Source: Pseudomonas haemolytica (lineage in GTDB: Bacteria; Pseudomonadota; Gammaproteobacteria; Pseudomonadales; Pseudomonadaceae). From it: DNA of 64,000 nucleotides. Below the pieces are notes generated by a model. The model ran no database searches. It saw only the letters and a list, made by a program, of their open reading frames with translations, and was not told where the DNA came from. A program made the position numbers and the translations under genes. Positions within the stretch are counted from its first letter, which is position 1. Every line of letters starts with the position of its first letter. The stretch covers positions 806,001 to 870,000 of the forward strand of contig NZ_VOIW01000001.1 in assembly GCF_009659625.1 (NCBI RefSeq). The letters are read 5' to 3'. Below are positions 25,215 through 33,665 of the stretch, piece after piece.

Positions 25215-26654
25215 ATGACCGTCAACCACCACTCCCCAAGTGGGACAAACCTGTTACAAACTGCGCTCGCCAAGCCGTACCACTATCGCCGGTCTGGTCG
25301 CTATTACCTTCGCCTTCGCCCTCAAGGAACCGTTAAGGGCTTCTTCACGCTGTCACTTAGGACTACCGACAAGGCCACCGCAATGACCATCTCCGACGAC
25401 ATTCTTTCGACTCTCAAGGCTTACCACTTGGACAACCCTGAGGCGTCATGGGACGAACTCCGTGAGCGCTTGATTGAGTTCGCTGAGTACAACCTGACGA
25501 TGGCACACGGTGACAGCTCACTGGTCGCTTACGAGATGATCAACGATGAGCATCACTTGGCGTTGCGTAAGGCATCCGCAAAGTTGCCCCTGAGCATCAA
25601 TCAGCAACGGGCAGTGAGTAAGGCCCTTGAGATCCTTGAGGCTTCGCAGGAGCGTATGCGGGGCCGGTCGGGGAAACTGGTCGAGATCGTGAAGGACCTC
25701 AATGGCGAATCTTGTGGCACGTCTGTGGCCCTCTCCCTGCCCTTATCTGTAAGTGCTCTTTCAGGTCTGACATTCAAGGACCTCTCCGCGCTCTACATGG
25801 CGGAACGCAAAGACAGCATTCAGGTCAGCACCATGCGGGACGTGAAGTCATCGTGTGAGGCTATCGGCACGATCCTTGGCGACTTGGACATGAAGACCCA
25901 CACACGGGAGGACATGAAGAACCTTCGGAACAAGCTCCTTGAGGACCGTAAGCCTTCGACGGTTAAGAAGCTGCTGACCCGGCTATCGACGGTCATGGAT
26001 TGGGCTGTGAATAACGGCTACCTCGACAAGAGTTTTGATAAGGGTCTGAAGCCAACGAAAGGCGCTGACAGTTCCCGTGAGGCGTTCTCTCAGGATCAGG
26101 TAAAGGCCCTAATGGCTCACGCTAAGTCCCTTCCTGTGGACGCATGGCAGCGCTGGGCGTTGTCCCTTGGGGTGATCACTGGGACCCGTATTGAGGAGCT
26201 TAGGCAGTTGACCAAGGCTGACGTTAAACAGGTCAGCGGCGTGTGGGTCATCGACATTAATAGGAACGATGGCAAGACGGTCAAGACCAAGAATGCTCTC
26301 CGTGTTGTGCCTCTGACTGATGGCGCTTATGGTTTTGATCTTCAGGCGTTCCTTGAGTTTGTCAGGAAGGCCGACTCTCGGCTGTTCACCTTGGGAGCTG
26401 GTCAGTTCTCGAACGTGCTTAATGGGGCGCTACGGGATGTCTTGAGCTTGAAAGCTGATCGGACCCAGACCTTCCACTCGTTGCGTCACTCTCTGGCCGG
26501 TGCCCTGAAGGCCGCTGAGGTGCCTGTGGGGACCGCTGAGTCCATCTTGGGGCACGCCTCGGGGTCGATCAGTTATGACCTGTACGGGGCTGGGAGTGCG
26601 GTTGAGGTAAAACGAATGGCCGAAGCTCTGATTGAGGCATTATCAGAAGGCTGA
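25215..26654 (+). CDS. Tyrosine recombinase (phage-type integrase)
   Basis: 479 aa. A long N-terminal arm- and core-binding region (residues 1-280, beginning with a basic KPYHYRRSGRYYLRLRP strand motif) precedes the catalytic domain. Catalytic residues visible: Arg325 (GTRIEELRQL), Lys359 (TKNALRVVPL), His421 and Arg424 (HSLRH), His447 (LGHASG) and Tyr457 (SYDLYG). It is the first gene inside the left junction, as expected for an integrase acting at the neighbouring site. ATG at 25215. Complete and apparently active. Confidence 0.96.
   Translation: MTVNHHSPSGTNLLQTALAKPYHYRRSGRYYLRLRPQGTVKGFFTLSLRTTDKATAMTISDDILSTLKAYHLDNPEASWDELRERLIEFAEYNLTMAHGDSSLVAYEMINDEHHLALRKASAKLPLSINQQRAVSKALEILEASQERMRGRSGKLVEIVKDLNGESCGTSVALSLPLSVSALSGLTFKDLSALYMAERKDSIQVSTMRDVKSSCEAIGTILGDLDMKTHTREDMKNLRNKLLEDRKPSTVKKLLTRLSTVMDWAVNNGYLDKSFDKGLKPTKGADSSREAFSQDQVKALMAHAKSLPVDAWQRWALSLGVITGTRIEELRQLTKADVKQVSGVWVIDINRNDGKTVKTKNALRVVPLTDGAYGFDLQAFLEFVRKADSRLFTLGAGQFSNVLNGALRDVLSLKADRTQTFHSLRHSLAGALKAAEVPVGTAESILGHASGSISYDLYGAGSAVEVKRMAEALIEALSEG
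25242..25263 (+). repeat. Left copy of GGGACAAA/CTGTTACAAACTG repeat
   Basis: GGGACAAA (25242-25249) and CTGTTACAAACTG (25251-25263), both present again at 31527-31559 near the right end. Their position 70-90 bases inside the left core suggests integrase arm-type binding sites, here within the start of the integrase gene. Confidence 0.55.
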
Positions 26655-26791
26655 TTCGAGGGTCGCTGGCGTTCGATCTGTACGGAGGCAATGCGAGCGC
26701 CTCAATGGTGCTTATGGTGTGCGGGCTTCAGGAGATTCGCTGGGTATGTGGTAGCCTTCAGCCATTACGGGTTGAAAGGAATCCATTGCAA

Positions 26792-27298
26792 ATGGGCCTA
26801 ATGAGTTTTTTTAAGAGGCGGAGCGAGCCAGCGCCGAAGGTTTACCCTGTGAGTAGTCCAGCGGTGACAGACCTTGTAGCTGATGTGTGCTCGGCGCTCA
26901 AGGCGCAGTACCAGTTACTCTGCGGTGGTGAAGATAGAGGAAATCCTCCATTAGTTCACTGGACCAACGACGGAAAACCGATTATTGATCTTTGGCTGAT
27001 GGGCTATATAAGTGGTTTTTATGATGCAGCCAGTCAAAGTCGAGGCTGTCCATTCGAGCTTAATGCGCTGGAGCTTATTTTTTGCGTGTTCTATGGTGAA
27101 GAAGATGCAAGCGCGGCGGTGGCGCAATATCACGTAGTGCGCATGGCACTTAAGTCAGATTCGGAAGCGGCGAAGCTCTTCGGCTTTGATGAGTTCGAGG
27201 AAGGTATGCTTTCTGGAGGTAACGAGCTATTCGAGTGGCTGAGCAAAAAAATTCAGTGTCCGCTAAAAGTTTACAAACGGTATAGCGGGATGGCTTAG
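26792..27298 (+). CDS. Unrecognised protein of the nadB element
   Basis: 168 aa from ATG 26792 (ATG 26801 is the alternative; the frame is open to 26705). Soluble, acidic, begins MGLMSFFKRRSEPAPKVYP. Contains WLMGYISGFYDAASQSRGCPFELNALELIFCVFYGEEDA and a C-terminal EWLSKKIQCPLKVYKRYSGMA. No family recognised. It sits between the integrase and the non-coding core and may be a cargo or regulatory gene. Confidence 0.6.
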   Translation: MGLMSFFKRRSEPAPKVYPVSSPAVTDLVADVCSALKAQYQLLCGGEDRGNPPLVHWTNDGKPIIDLWLMGYISGFYDAASQSRGCPFELNALELIFCVFYGEEDASAAVAQYHVVRMALKSDSEAAKLFGFDEFEEGMLSGGNELFEWLSKKIQCPLKVYKRYSGMA

Positions 27299-27483
27299 AT
27301 TTAGTTTGTGCTCTGAGCGCTATTCCTTATCGGTACCACGGTCCGAAGCGATTTGGAGCTGGGTGAAGCAGCAGGTGAGTCCGTCGATCAGCGAACTGCG
27401 TCTTACAGGGCGGAGTGGTCGGAGACAGCGTAGCCAGTTGTAGCGTGTGGCTTAACTAACAAGTTGGCAGCACGTTCGACGAA

Positions 27484-27519
27484 GATTTAAAAACCCTCAC
27501 CCAAAGAGGGACAGGCTAA
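27484..27519 (+). repeat. Direct repeat copy 1 (AAAAACCCTCAC..GGGACAG)
   Basis: GATTTAAAAACCCTCACCCAAAGAGGGACAGGCTAA; its centre folds as CCCTC-loop-GAGGG. A close variant lies at 27973-28010. Confidence 0.6.
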
Positions 27520-27807
27520 ATCAGCGTTGCTTTCCTTTCAAGATGCCGCAAGGTCACCTCAAGGTGGCCCTCTGCGGGCAAGGCGTGTACGTCCAGTGAC
27601 CACCGCTACCTCTTTCAGGTAGCCCAATATCCAAGACGTCATGACCACCAAGCGCAGCCCTAACGGGATCTGCGGGACCAGCATCAGGTCCGCTGTAGCG
27701 ATTCTGTCTGCGCGCTTCGTGTGAATAGACCCTTGATAGGTTTGGGCCTCCTATCTCTGATCGCACAGTATAAAGGGGCCTTTTAACTTAAAGATCTCTA
27801 CAAGATG

Positions 27808-27876
27808 ACTCTAAGATTAAGTTTTATTGGTTTAGTTCTATAAATAATAAAACCTTAAAGAGAATGCTCTTAGAGT
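27808..27876. repeat. Nested inverted repeat in AT-rich block
   Basis: ACTCTAAGA (27808-27816) pairs with TCTTAGAGT (27868-27876), and inside it GTTTTATT (27821-27828) pairs with AATAAAAC (27846-27853). The surroundings are the most AT-rich DNA in the window. Could be an origin or a structured transcript. Confidence 0.6.
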
Positions 27877-27972
27877 TACCTTAAGGTCGATCATTAAGAT
27901 CTTGGGTCTACCTTCGATGTCGTGGTTGTAGAAGTGTGACCGTAGCGGCTCGTTGGTACTCCAGTATGACCA

Positions 27973-28010
27973 GATTAAAAACCCTCACAAGAACAGGGAC
28001 AGACCGCTAA
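27973..28010 (+). repeat. Direct repeat copy 2
   Basis: GATTAAAAACCCTCACAAGAACAGGGACAGACCGCTAA, imperfect copy of 27484-27519, about 490 bases downstream in the same orientation. Followed by GCCC-GTCGCT-GGGCTTTT, a weak terminator-like hairpin. Confidence 0.6.
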
Positions 28011-28171
28011 GCTAATCGGTCGTTCTGAATTCCTCTACGCCCGTCGCTGGGCTTTTATCAACGTCAAGTCTTTCTGAATGCTTCTTGAGCCATGGTCGAT
28101 GCCCGTAGTGGGGCCTTGACGGTCGGCCTGTGGGAGCGAACTCAGGGAGCATTCAAAAGGAGTCCACTACT

Positions 28172-28921
28172 ATGCTGGCCAACACCAATAACCAAACTGA
28201 CCTGCTGCCTATCGTGATTGAGGGGCAGACCTTCAAGCCGAACGAAGATGGAATGTGGAATCTCAACGAGATCGCCAAGACTCTGAATGTTCGGGAACCG
28301 GGTCAGTGGCGTAATGCTGTTCAAGCTGCCCTGATCAAAGATGCAAATTTGCATGTCTCCCACGGTAACGGGACCCTTGCAACAGAAGAGGGCGCAATTG
28401 CATACGCCATGTGGGTTTCAACCGACTTTTACCTGATGGTCATTCGTGCGTTCATCGCCATGCGTAACAGTGCCGTCCGTGAGCTGCGCCATAAAGATGC
28501 CCTTCTGGACGCAAACATGCCCAAGGCTACGACTCTCGACATGAAGGCTCGCGGCGCGGGTCTGACATGGACCGAGGCTTGCCGTGTGGCTGGTATTCAA
28601 CAGCCTCGACTTGCTCTTGAATTTCTCGCAAAGGGGACGATGTTCGTTCACGTCTGTGACGATTTTGGTAGCCGTACTGGTCAGATCCGACCAAAGCAGC
28701 AAGGTTTCTCATCAGGCGCCTTTGTGGCGATCTCATCGGACTTCGGCAACCGTGAAGGCTGGAGGGTCAAACCCCGTGGCCTTGACTGGTTGCGTGCAAA
28801 TACTGAGACCATCAACGTCGGCGTAGCTGAAGCCAAGGCCGCTCAGGCCAAAGCTAAGAAGGCCGCTCAGGCATCCCGTGTGGATCGCTGGGGCCGTGCA
28901 TGCAAGGAGGCACAGCTATGA
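28172..28921 (+). CDS. KilA-N / phage antirepressor-like protein
   Basis: 249 aa. Residues about 20-110 resemble a KilA-N domain (MWNLNEIAKTLN..., then ATEEGAIAYAMWVSTDFYLMVIRAFIAM). Residues about 125-215 resemble the antirepressor KilAC domain (LTWTEACRVAGIQQPRLALEFLAKGTMFV... WRVKPRGLDWL). The C-terminus is Ala/Lys-rich (AKAAQAKAKKAAQ). Such proteins are DNA-binding regulators of temperate phages and satellites. ATG at 28172 follows AAAAGGAG. The next gene overlaps by ATGA. Confidence 0.78.
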   Translation: MLANTNNQTDLLPIVIEGQTFKPNEDGMWNLNEIAKTLNVREPGQWRNAVQAALIKDANLHVSHGNGTLATEEGAIAYAMWVSTDFYLMVIRAFIAMRNSAVRELRHKDALLDANMPKATTLDMKARGAGLTWTEACRVAGIQQPRLALEFLAKGTMFVHVCDDFGSRTGQIRPKQQGFSSGAFVAISSDFGNREGWRVKPRGLDWLRANTETINVGVAEAKAAQAKAKKAAQASRVDRWGRACKEAQL

Positions 28922-29217
28922 GCAGTTCATTCCTCGACCAGCTCAATGCCCTGTGCGTCACCCCCGCGTCCCGCGTGAAGTTGCTGACCCTCCGTGGCAT
29001 CTGGCGTGATCGACGTGCCCGTAACAGCTTCTATTGCGAGTCATCATGCGGGGTCCATTTGGATTCCCTACTGGCCCACCTCGAAGCCAATCACCCCGGT
29101 CTGAGCGCCTTCGTTAAGTCGATCATCGGGTCACCATCGCTCCACATCGACGCGGTACTCCGTGCACGCTTAAAGGTCCCTTTAGGGAAAGCTCAACGCA
29201 TCATCCATCTACTGTAA
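28918..29217 (+). CDS. Unrecognised small protein of the element
   Basis: 99 aa. Begins MSSSFLDQLNALCVTPASRVKLLTLRG and contains a basic region (IWRDRRARNSFYCESSCGVHLDSLLAHLE). The start overlaps the stop of the KilA-N-like gene (ATGA), so the two are translationally coupled and probably work together. No family recognised. Confidence 0.6.
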   Translation: MSSSFLDQLNALCVTPASRVKLLTLRGIWRDRRARNSFYCESSCGVHLDSLLAHLEANHPGLSAFVKSIIGSPSLHIDAVLRARLKVPLGKAQRIIHLL

Positions 29218-29404
29218 CGCCGTCCGCCATCGGCACCAAGATCACACCCCGCCAAGTTACAGACCCGTGATCGTACCAACCCAAACCCAGAAGATATTGA
29301 TCATGTCCTTGAGAGGTCCGTGCGGCTACTCCTTGCCATCTGGTCACGTTGCCTCTATGCGGCAGGGCCATGAATCAATGTCTCGAATTTAGGAGACACC
29401 TACC

Positions 29405-29821
29405 ATGCAATTGAACATTCAAAACGTAACGCCCGAAACTGTTGAAGTCCAAGGCCAGAGCGTGACCCGTACCTTCGCTGAAGGCGTGATGCTGTCTGGG
29501 CTGATCGCTGGTGCAGGTAAGAATGATTCGGCCCGTGAGGCCATCGTTAAGCAATACCTTGACGCTGGTCTGATCGCTGATGCGTTCCCCGCTGTGGTCC
29601 GAGCAGTTCGTGCTCGTGAGGCCCATTCAGCAGCCGAGCGTGAGCGCCAGTTAGCTGAGTCTCGTGCCCACGCTGAGCGCGTTGCTTCCTATGCGACCCC
29701 TACGGCCCTTGAGGTCGCCCGTCGCCGTGCCAAGCGTGAGGCCCGCGAAGCTGAATACCGTGCACGTGGTGCTGCTATCCGTGCCGCTAATGGCCGGTCC
29801 TCATGGTCCTCGTGGGAATGA
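29405..29821 (+). CDS. Unrecognised Ala/Arg/Glu-rich protein of the element
   Basis: 138 aa. A short N-terminal region (MQLNIQNVTPETVEVQGQSV) is followed by a long, highly charged helix from about residue 65 (RAREAHSAAERERQLAESRA...ALEVARRRAKREAREAEYRARG) likely to form a coiled coil. Strong ribosome binding site AGGAGACACCTACC before ATG 29405. It lies directly before the 351-aa gene; a scaffold-like role could be imagined but is unsupported. Confidence 0.6.
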   Translation: MQLNIQNVTPETVEVQGQSVTRTFAEGVMLSGLIAGAGKNDSAREAIVKQYLDAGLIADAFPAVVRAVRAREAHSAAERERQLAESRAHAERVASYATPTALEVARRRAKREAREAEYRARGAAIRAANGRSSWSSWE

Positions 29822-29926
29822 CTCACGGGCAACCTACTGACTCACACCGTCTTGCCTCCGGTGGCGCTGGCTCTTGTTGGCGTCCCGTTGAACCCCTTCA
29901 AGTAAACTTTCAGGAGATACTCAATC

Positions 29927-30982
29927 ATGCCTACTCGTAAACAGAACGCTTTCAAATCCGCCGACCACCGCGAGAACACTGACCGTTACAGCGCACCGAC
30001 TGCCTATGAGCAGGCCGTGTGGGGCAATGGTGGTAACCTTCAGTTCAACACCCAGGCATCCACAAGCGCCCCATGCAGTGACGGCAGCGTCGCCGCTGAA
30101 GGTATCGTTGCGGTCCTTGACGACTTCTTTAATGGTGGCGAATGGCACCAGAACGCCGTTGATGCTATCCCGTGTGAGTTTCGACCTAAGGGCACTGAGC
30201 CGACCCCTGTGCAACTGGTCAACATGGTCGACCGCAACGTCGAGTTCGACCCACGTAAGTCGATCTACGACACCTCGACCATTACAAAGGGTGAAGCTGT
30301 TGCCGGTGACGTGATCTTTACGGAGCCCACTGATACCGCCGCGTTCTTCTCGCACCGTATGACTCTGTTAGATGCTCATGTGGTGGCAGGTTTCACCAGC
30401 AACTCCATCGGCCAAATGCTGGATAAGGCCATGCAGGACTTTGAGAAAGCGTGCGGCTCTACCATCGTGGACATTCTCCTGAAGTCCCCAAGTGTCGAGG
30501 TCAAGGAAGTCACCATTGCTGGCACTGGACCACGTGATCGTGCTGAGGATTGGATTGACCAACTAACACTGAGCATCAACCACTCAGTGGGCAACTCCCT
30601 GAGTGACTTCGTGCTGCTGATGCACATGACCGAACAGGCAATCCTTGAGCGTGCTGCCCAGCGTGCAGGCGTAGATGATATTGAGGACCTGTTGGGCTGC
30701 CGTACCCAGTTCTATTCGGATGGCAACCGTGGCGTCTTCATGCTCCCTAAAGGCTTCGCCTCCCTGTCGTTCCGTGAAGGTAACGACGGTGATGTGTGGT
30801 CAATCCTCGCCAGCCGTAACGCCTCGGTACAGGGCTGGGACATCGAAATCACCGGTATCGCTGACGTAATGGCTCAGGCCAAGGTCAAGCTGAAGCTGGC
30901 AAACCCAGCGGACCCTACTGAGAAACTTCAGGTCGAGACCGTAGACTTTCCGCTGATCACCCGTGTGGTCGTCAAGCCGTAA
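29927..30982 (+). CDS. Unrecognised 351-aa protein, possible capsid-like
   Basis: 351 aa, the second-largest protein of the element after the integrase. No signal peptide or membrane segment. The C-terminal third (ILERAAQRAGVDDIEDLLGCRTQFYSD...GVFMLPKGFASLSFREG, then IEITGIADVMAQAKVKLKL) has the order of features seen in HK97-type major capsid proteins: helix, short strand naming a site, 'L-P-K-G-x-x-x-L-S-F' and a terminal beta strand run. This is pattern resemblance only. CAGGAGATACTCAATC before the ATG is a strong ribosome binding site. Confidence 0.6.
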   Translation: MPTRKQNAFKSADHRENTDRYSAPTAYEQAVWGNGGNLQFNTQASTSAPCSDGSVAAEGIVAVLDDFFNGGEWHQNAVDAIPCEFRPKGTEPTPVQLVNMVDRNVEFDPRKSIYDTSTITKGEAVAGDVIFTEPTDTAAFFSHRMTLLDAHVVAGFTSNSIGQMLDKAMQDFEKACGSTIVDILLKSPSVEVKEVTIAGTGPRDRAEDWIDQLTLSINHSVGNSLSDFVLLMHMTEQAILERAAQRAGVDDIEDLLGCRTQFYSDGNRGVFMLPKGFASLSFREGNDGDVWSILASRNASVQGWDIEITGIADVMAQAKVKLKLANPADPTEKLQVETVDFPLITRVVVKP

Positions 30983-31076
30983 CACCCGCTGTATCCATGA
31001 GGTCCGTAATGGGCCTCATGGGCGAGCTGTTTAGTTGCTATGCTTGGGCATCGACCATGTTACGGCAAGGCCAGCC

Positions 31077-31301
31077 ATGAGTTTTACTCTCTGTTATACC
31101 TACAAGGACAAACGGGTGGTTACGAAGATACAAGTCGATCACCTGACCCCATATGCAGCCGTTTGCTTTGCCCTGCTCCAGTCAGGGGCCACCAACGACT
31201 CAAGTGGTGGAGGCTGGCCTAAATCCTATGAGGGCATCCTTGAGATTGCCACTCAATACGGTCTCACAAACCTGACGGTTCACCGATCCCTTAACTCTTA
31301 G
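31077..31301 (+). CDS. Unrecognised small protein of the element
   Basis: 74 aa from ATG 31077. MSFTLCYTYKDKRVVTKIQVDHLTPYAAVCFALLQSG then a polar, Gly/Ser-containing loop and EGILEIATQYGLTNLTVHRSL. It resembles in style the small orphan proteins common in Pseudomonas genomes, possibly of the DUF6555 kind, but I cannot confirm a family. Last gene before the right junction. Confidence 0.5.
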   Translation: MSFTLCYTYKDKRVVTKIQVDHLTPYAAVCFALLQSGATNDSSGGGWPKSYEGILEIATQYGLTNLTVHRSLNS

Positions 31302-31596
31302 GACAACTTCATGGACACGTTTAGCGCGGCCTACGGGCCTGCGTTGGTGTTCATGTGGCCTTCTGGCTGTATGGGTGCCTCAAGGGCACCTCATGAGGAT
31401 CTGGCACAAAAATCTGAGTGACCACCTGTAACTACTAACCTGCGCGCTTACCCCCATAGGCCCTCGCATGCTCGCTCAGGCGCACGATAAGGACCCTTGC
31501 GGGCAGGTGATAAGGACTTCAGCGTTGGGACAAATGTGCGCCAAAGCTGTTACAAACTGGGGCCCCATGGTGCTACGCTATGGCTCCTAACGTGCC
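31302..31596. promoter_or_regulatory. Right-end non-coding region of the element with integrase-site-like repeats
   Basis: About 295 bases without a convincing gene. A hairpin GGTGCC-TCAAG-GGCACC lies near 31368. GATAAGGAC occurs twice 23 bases apart (31486-31494, 31509-31517), then GGGACAAA at 31527-31534 and CTGTTACAAACTG at 31547-31559, matching the left end. These look like arm sites for the recombinase. Confidence 0.5.
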
Positions 31597-33204
31597 TCAT
31601 TTGTCGGGTGTAAGGATCGTATCCTTCGCCTCTGGCAGCAGCTCTGGATAGTCCAACGTGTAGTGCAGACCCCGAGATTCCTTACGTTTCATGGCAGACC
31701 TGATCATCAGTTCCGCTACTTGAGCAAGGTTCCTCAATTCAATCAGGTCTCTGCTTACGCGATAGTTGCTGTAGAACTCGTCGATCTCATCCAGCAGCAA
31801 GCGCACCCGGTGTTGTGCACGCTGCAAGCGCTTGTTGGTGCGCACGATCCCCACGTAGTCCCACATGAAGCGCCGTAGCTCGTCCCAGTTGTGCGCGATG
31901 ATCACGTCTTCGTCCGAATCGGTGACCTGGCTGGCGTCCCAGCGGGGCAGGGCGGCCGGTACCGAGATGCGCGACAGTTGTTCAAGGATGTCCTGCGCCG
32001 CTGAGCGTGCGTACACGAAGCACTCGAGCAGTGAATTGCTGGCCATGCGGTTGGCACCGTGCAGGCCGGTGAAGCTGGTTTCGCCAATGGCGTAGAGGCC
32101 AGGTACGTCGGTGCGGCCATGCTGGTCGACCATCACGCCGCCGCAGGTGTAGTGCGCCGCGGGCACCACCGGGATCGGGCCTTTGGTGATGTCGATATTG
32201 AAGGTCAGACAGCGTTCGTAGACGGTCGGGAAGTGGGTCTTGATGAACGCTTCGGGCTTGTGGCTGATGTCCAGGTACACGCAGTCGATACCCAGGCGCT
32301 TCATTTCATGGTCGATGGCGCGGGCGACGATATCGCGCGGTGCCAGTTCGGCGCGTGGGTCGAAGCGCTGCATGAAACGTTCGCCATTGGGCAGCTTCAA
32401 GTGCGCGCCTTCGCCGCGCAGGGCTTCGGTGATCAGGAAGCTCTTGGCTTGTGGGTGATACAAGCAGGTGGGGTGGAACTGGTTGAATTCCAGGTTAGCC
32501 ACGCGGCAGCCCGAGCGCCAGGCCATGGCAATGCCGTCGCCGCAGGCGCCGTCGGGGTTGCTGGTATAAAGGTAGACCTTGGCGGCGCCGCCCGAGGCCA
32601 GGATGGTGAAGCGTGCGCCGTAGGTATCGACTTCACCGCTGGCGCGGTTGAGCACGTAGGCGCCCAGGCAGCGCTCGCCCGCAAGGCCCAGGCGTTTTTC
32701 GGTGATCAGGTCGACGGCGACGCGTTGCTCGAGCAATTCTATATTGGGGCGTTGGCGGGCCTGGTCGAGCAGGGTCTTGAAAATCGCGGCGCCGGTGGCG
32801 TCGGCAGCATGAATGATTCGACGATGGCTGTGGCCGCCTTCGCGGGTCAGGTGGAACTCAAAGCCGCCATCGTCACTGCCAGCATGTTCATCGCGGGTGA
32901 ACGGTACACCTTGGTCGATCAACCATTGGATGGCTTCGCGGCTATGCTCGACGGTGAAACGCACGGCGTCTTCATTGCACAGGCCACCGCCGGCGTTGAG
33001 GGTGTCTTCGACGTGGGATTGCACTGTGTCGGTGTCGTCCAGCACAGCGGCGACACCGCCCTGGGCCCAGAATGTCGAGCCGTTGGCCAGGTCGCCTTTG
33101 CTCAAGACTGCGATACGCAGGTGGCTGGGCAGGGTCAGGGCAAGGCTCAAGCCGGCTGCGCCGCTACCGATCACCAGGACATCGTGTTGAAACTGTTGGC
33201 TCAT
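31597..33204 (-). CDS. nadB: L-aspartate oxidase NadB (3' end supplied by the element)
   Basis: 535 aa. FAD enzyme oxidising L-aspartate to iminoaspartate, the first step of NAD synthesis. Motifs: [16 protein letters not shown] (FAD), [40 protein letters not shown], and the C-terminal [18 protein letters not shown] helix bundle. All residues after position ~475 are encoded by element DNA (31597-31780): they end ...DTILTPDK instead of the host's ...VPTTYGG and use different codons. The reading frame is intact across the junction. Divergent from algU. Confidence 0.95.
   Translation of the reverse strand: MSQQFQHDVLVIGSGAAGLSLALTLPSHLRIAVLSKGDLANGSTFWAQGGVAAVLDDTDTVQSHVEDTLNAGGGLCNEDAVRFTVEHSREAIQWLIDQGVPFTRDEHAGSDDGGFEFHLTREGGHSHRRIIHAADATGAAIFKTLLDQARQRPNIELLEQRVAVDLITEKRLGLAGERCLGAYVLNRASGEVDTYGARFTILASGGAAKVYLYTSNPDGACGDGIAMAWRSGCRVANLEFNQFHPTCLYHPQAKSFLITEALRGEGAHLKLPNGERFMQRFDPRAELAPRDIVARAIDHEMKRLGIDCVYLDISHKPEAFIKTHFPTVYERCLTFNIDITKGPIPVVPAAHYTCGGVMVDQHGRTDVPGLYAIGETSFTGLHGANRMASNSLLECFVYARSAAQDILEQLSRISVPAALPRWDASQVTDSDEDVIIAHNWDELRRFMWDYVGIVRTNKRLQRAQHRVRLLLDEIDEFYSNYRVSRDLIELRNLAQVAELMIRSAMKRKESRGLHYTLDYPELLPEAKDTILTPDK
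31762..31780. repeat. Attachment site core, right (attR side)
   Basis: ATAGTTGCTGTAGAACTCG within the intact nadB gene; identical to 25154-25172. Host nadB continues to its right. Confidence 0.85.
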
Positions 33205-33385
33205 TGAATGGATTCCGCAAAAAGCGATCCGAAGGAGCGGCGCGAACAGGACGCCTGGATCGGCGAATCAAAGGGGCACACGGGCCACTAGTATATAGAG
33301 GGGGGGAGCGGCACAATAGCCAGGCATTCGTGGCATTGTGAGATTATGCTGCGCAGCTTTGGGAAACAGCCGGTAGGCGGGACGG

Positions 33386-33413
33386 GAACTTTTTGCATAA
33401 GCCCCGACTCAAT
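33386..33413 (+). promoter_or_regulatory. AlgU-type promoter candidate, distal
   Basis: GAACTT at 33386-33391, 17 bases, then TCAAT at 33409-33413. Weaker match than the proximal site. algU of P. aeruginosa is known to have several AlgU-dependent promoters. Confidence 0.45.
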
Positions 33414-33579
33414 AGCAGGTTGCCCGAAAGCTGGGAAGACGTTGAGTTTATTGGCCCGTCGGGAGCATTGGACGCGTCACGAAACCGGCGACAAGATTAT
33501 TCGCGCAGCCGGCACCGCCCGGGCTGCGTTTTTCGTGTGTGCCAAATCAGTGCATGCCGGAAACTTGCTTGAAGGGGGA

Positions 33580-33606
33580 GAACTTTTGCGAAAAGCCCGA
33601 GTCTAT
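33580..33606 (+). promoter_or_regulatory. AlgU-dependent promoter of algU, proximal
   Basis: GAACTT at 33580-33585, exactly 16 bases, then TCTAT at 33602-33606, close to the RpoE/AlgU consensus. It lies 60 bases before the algU start and implies autoregulation. Confidence 0.75.
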
Positions 33607-33665
33607 GTTTGCAAGCCTGATCGTTTAGTTATGCAAGCCTCCTTCAAGTACAACGAGGAGTGTTC

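Larger units (their letters stand above)
27299..28171. other. Hairpin-rich non-coding core of the element
   Basis: 873 bases with no convincing gene. It contains two ~36-base imperfect direct repeats (27484-27519 and 27973-28010), GC-rich hairpins such as GCGGGACC..GGTCCGC near 27679-27700, and an AT-rich block at 27770-27900 with a nested inverted repeat. The arrangement suggests a replication origin, regulatory RNAs or packaging signals; none is proven. Confidence 0.5.
25154..31780. mobile_element. 6.6-kb integrative element inserted in nadB with tail replacement
   Basis: Bounded by a 19-base identical core (ATAGTTGCTGTAGAACTCG) at 25154-25172 and 31762-31780, both within nadB 3' coding sequence. 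Inside: a tyrosine recombinase at the left end, a KilA-N-like protein, five unrecognised proteins, an 870-base hairpin-rich non-coding core, and at the right end a diverged nadB tail that keeps the gene functional. Host-type genes resume on both sides. No terminase, portal or tail genes are seen, so it is not a full prophage; a satellite or other small integrative element is the best description. Confidence 0.9.
33205..33665. promoter_or_regulatory. nadB-algU divergent intergenic region
   Basis: 461 bases. It holds at least two sequences fitting the AlgU consensus (GAACTT, 16-17 bases, TCTRA-like) ahead of algU, at 33386-33413 and 33580-33606. No gene with support is seen; an open frame from 33346 overlaps both sites and has no recognisable features. 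Confidence 0.65.

Noticed and set aside
27554..27766. 70-codon frame in the element's non-coding core
   Set aside because: No ribosome binding site; overlaps hairpins; composition not protein-like.
25154..31780. Complete prophage
   Set aside because: No terminase, portal, tail or lysis genes are recognisable and the size is too small.
32059..33207. 382-codon open frame antisense to nadB
   Set aside because: It mirrors the nadB codons, has no motifs or ribosome binding site, and is a typical shadow in GC-rich DNA.
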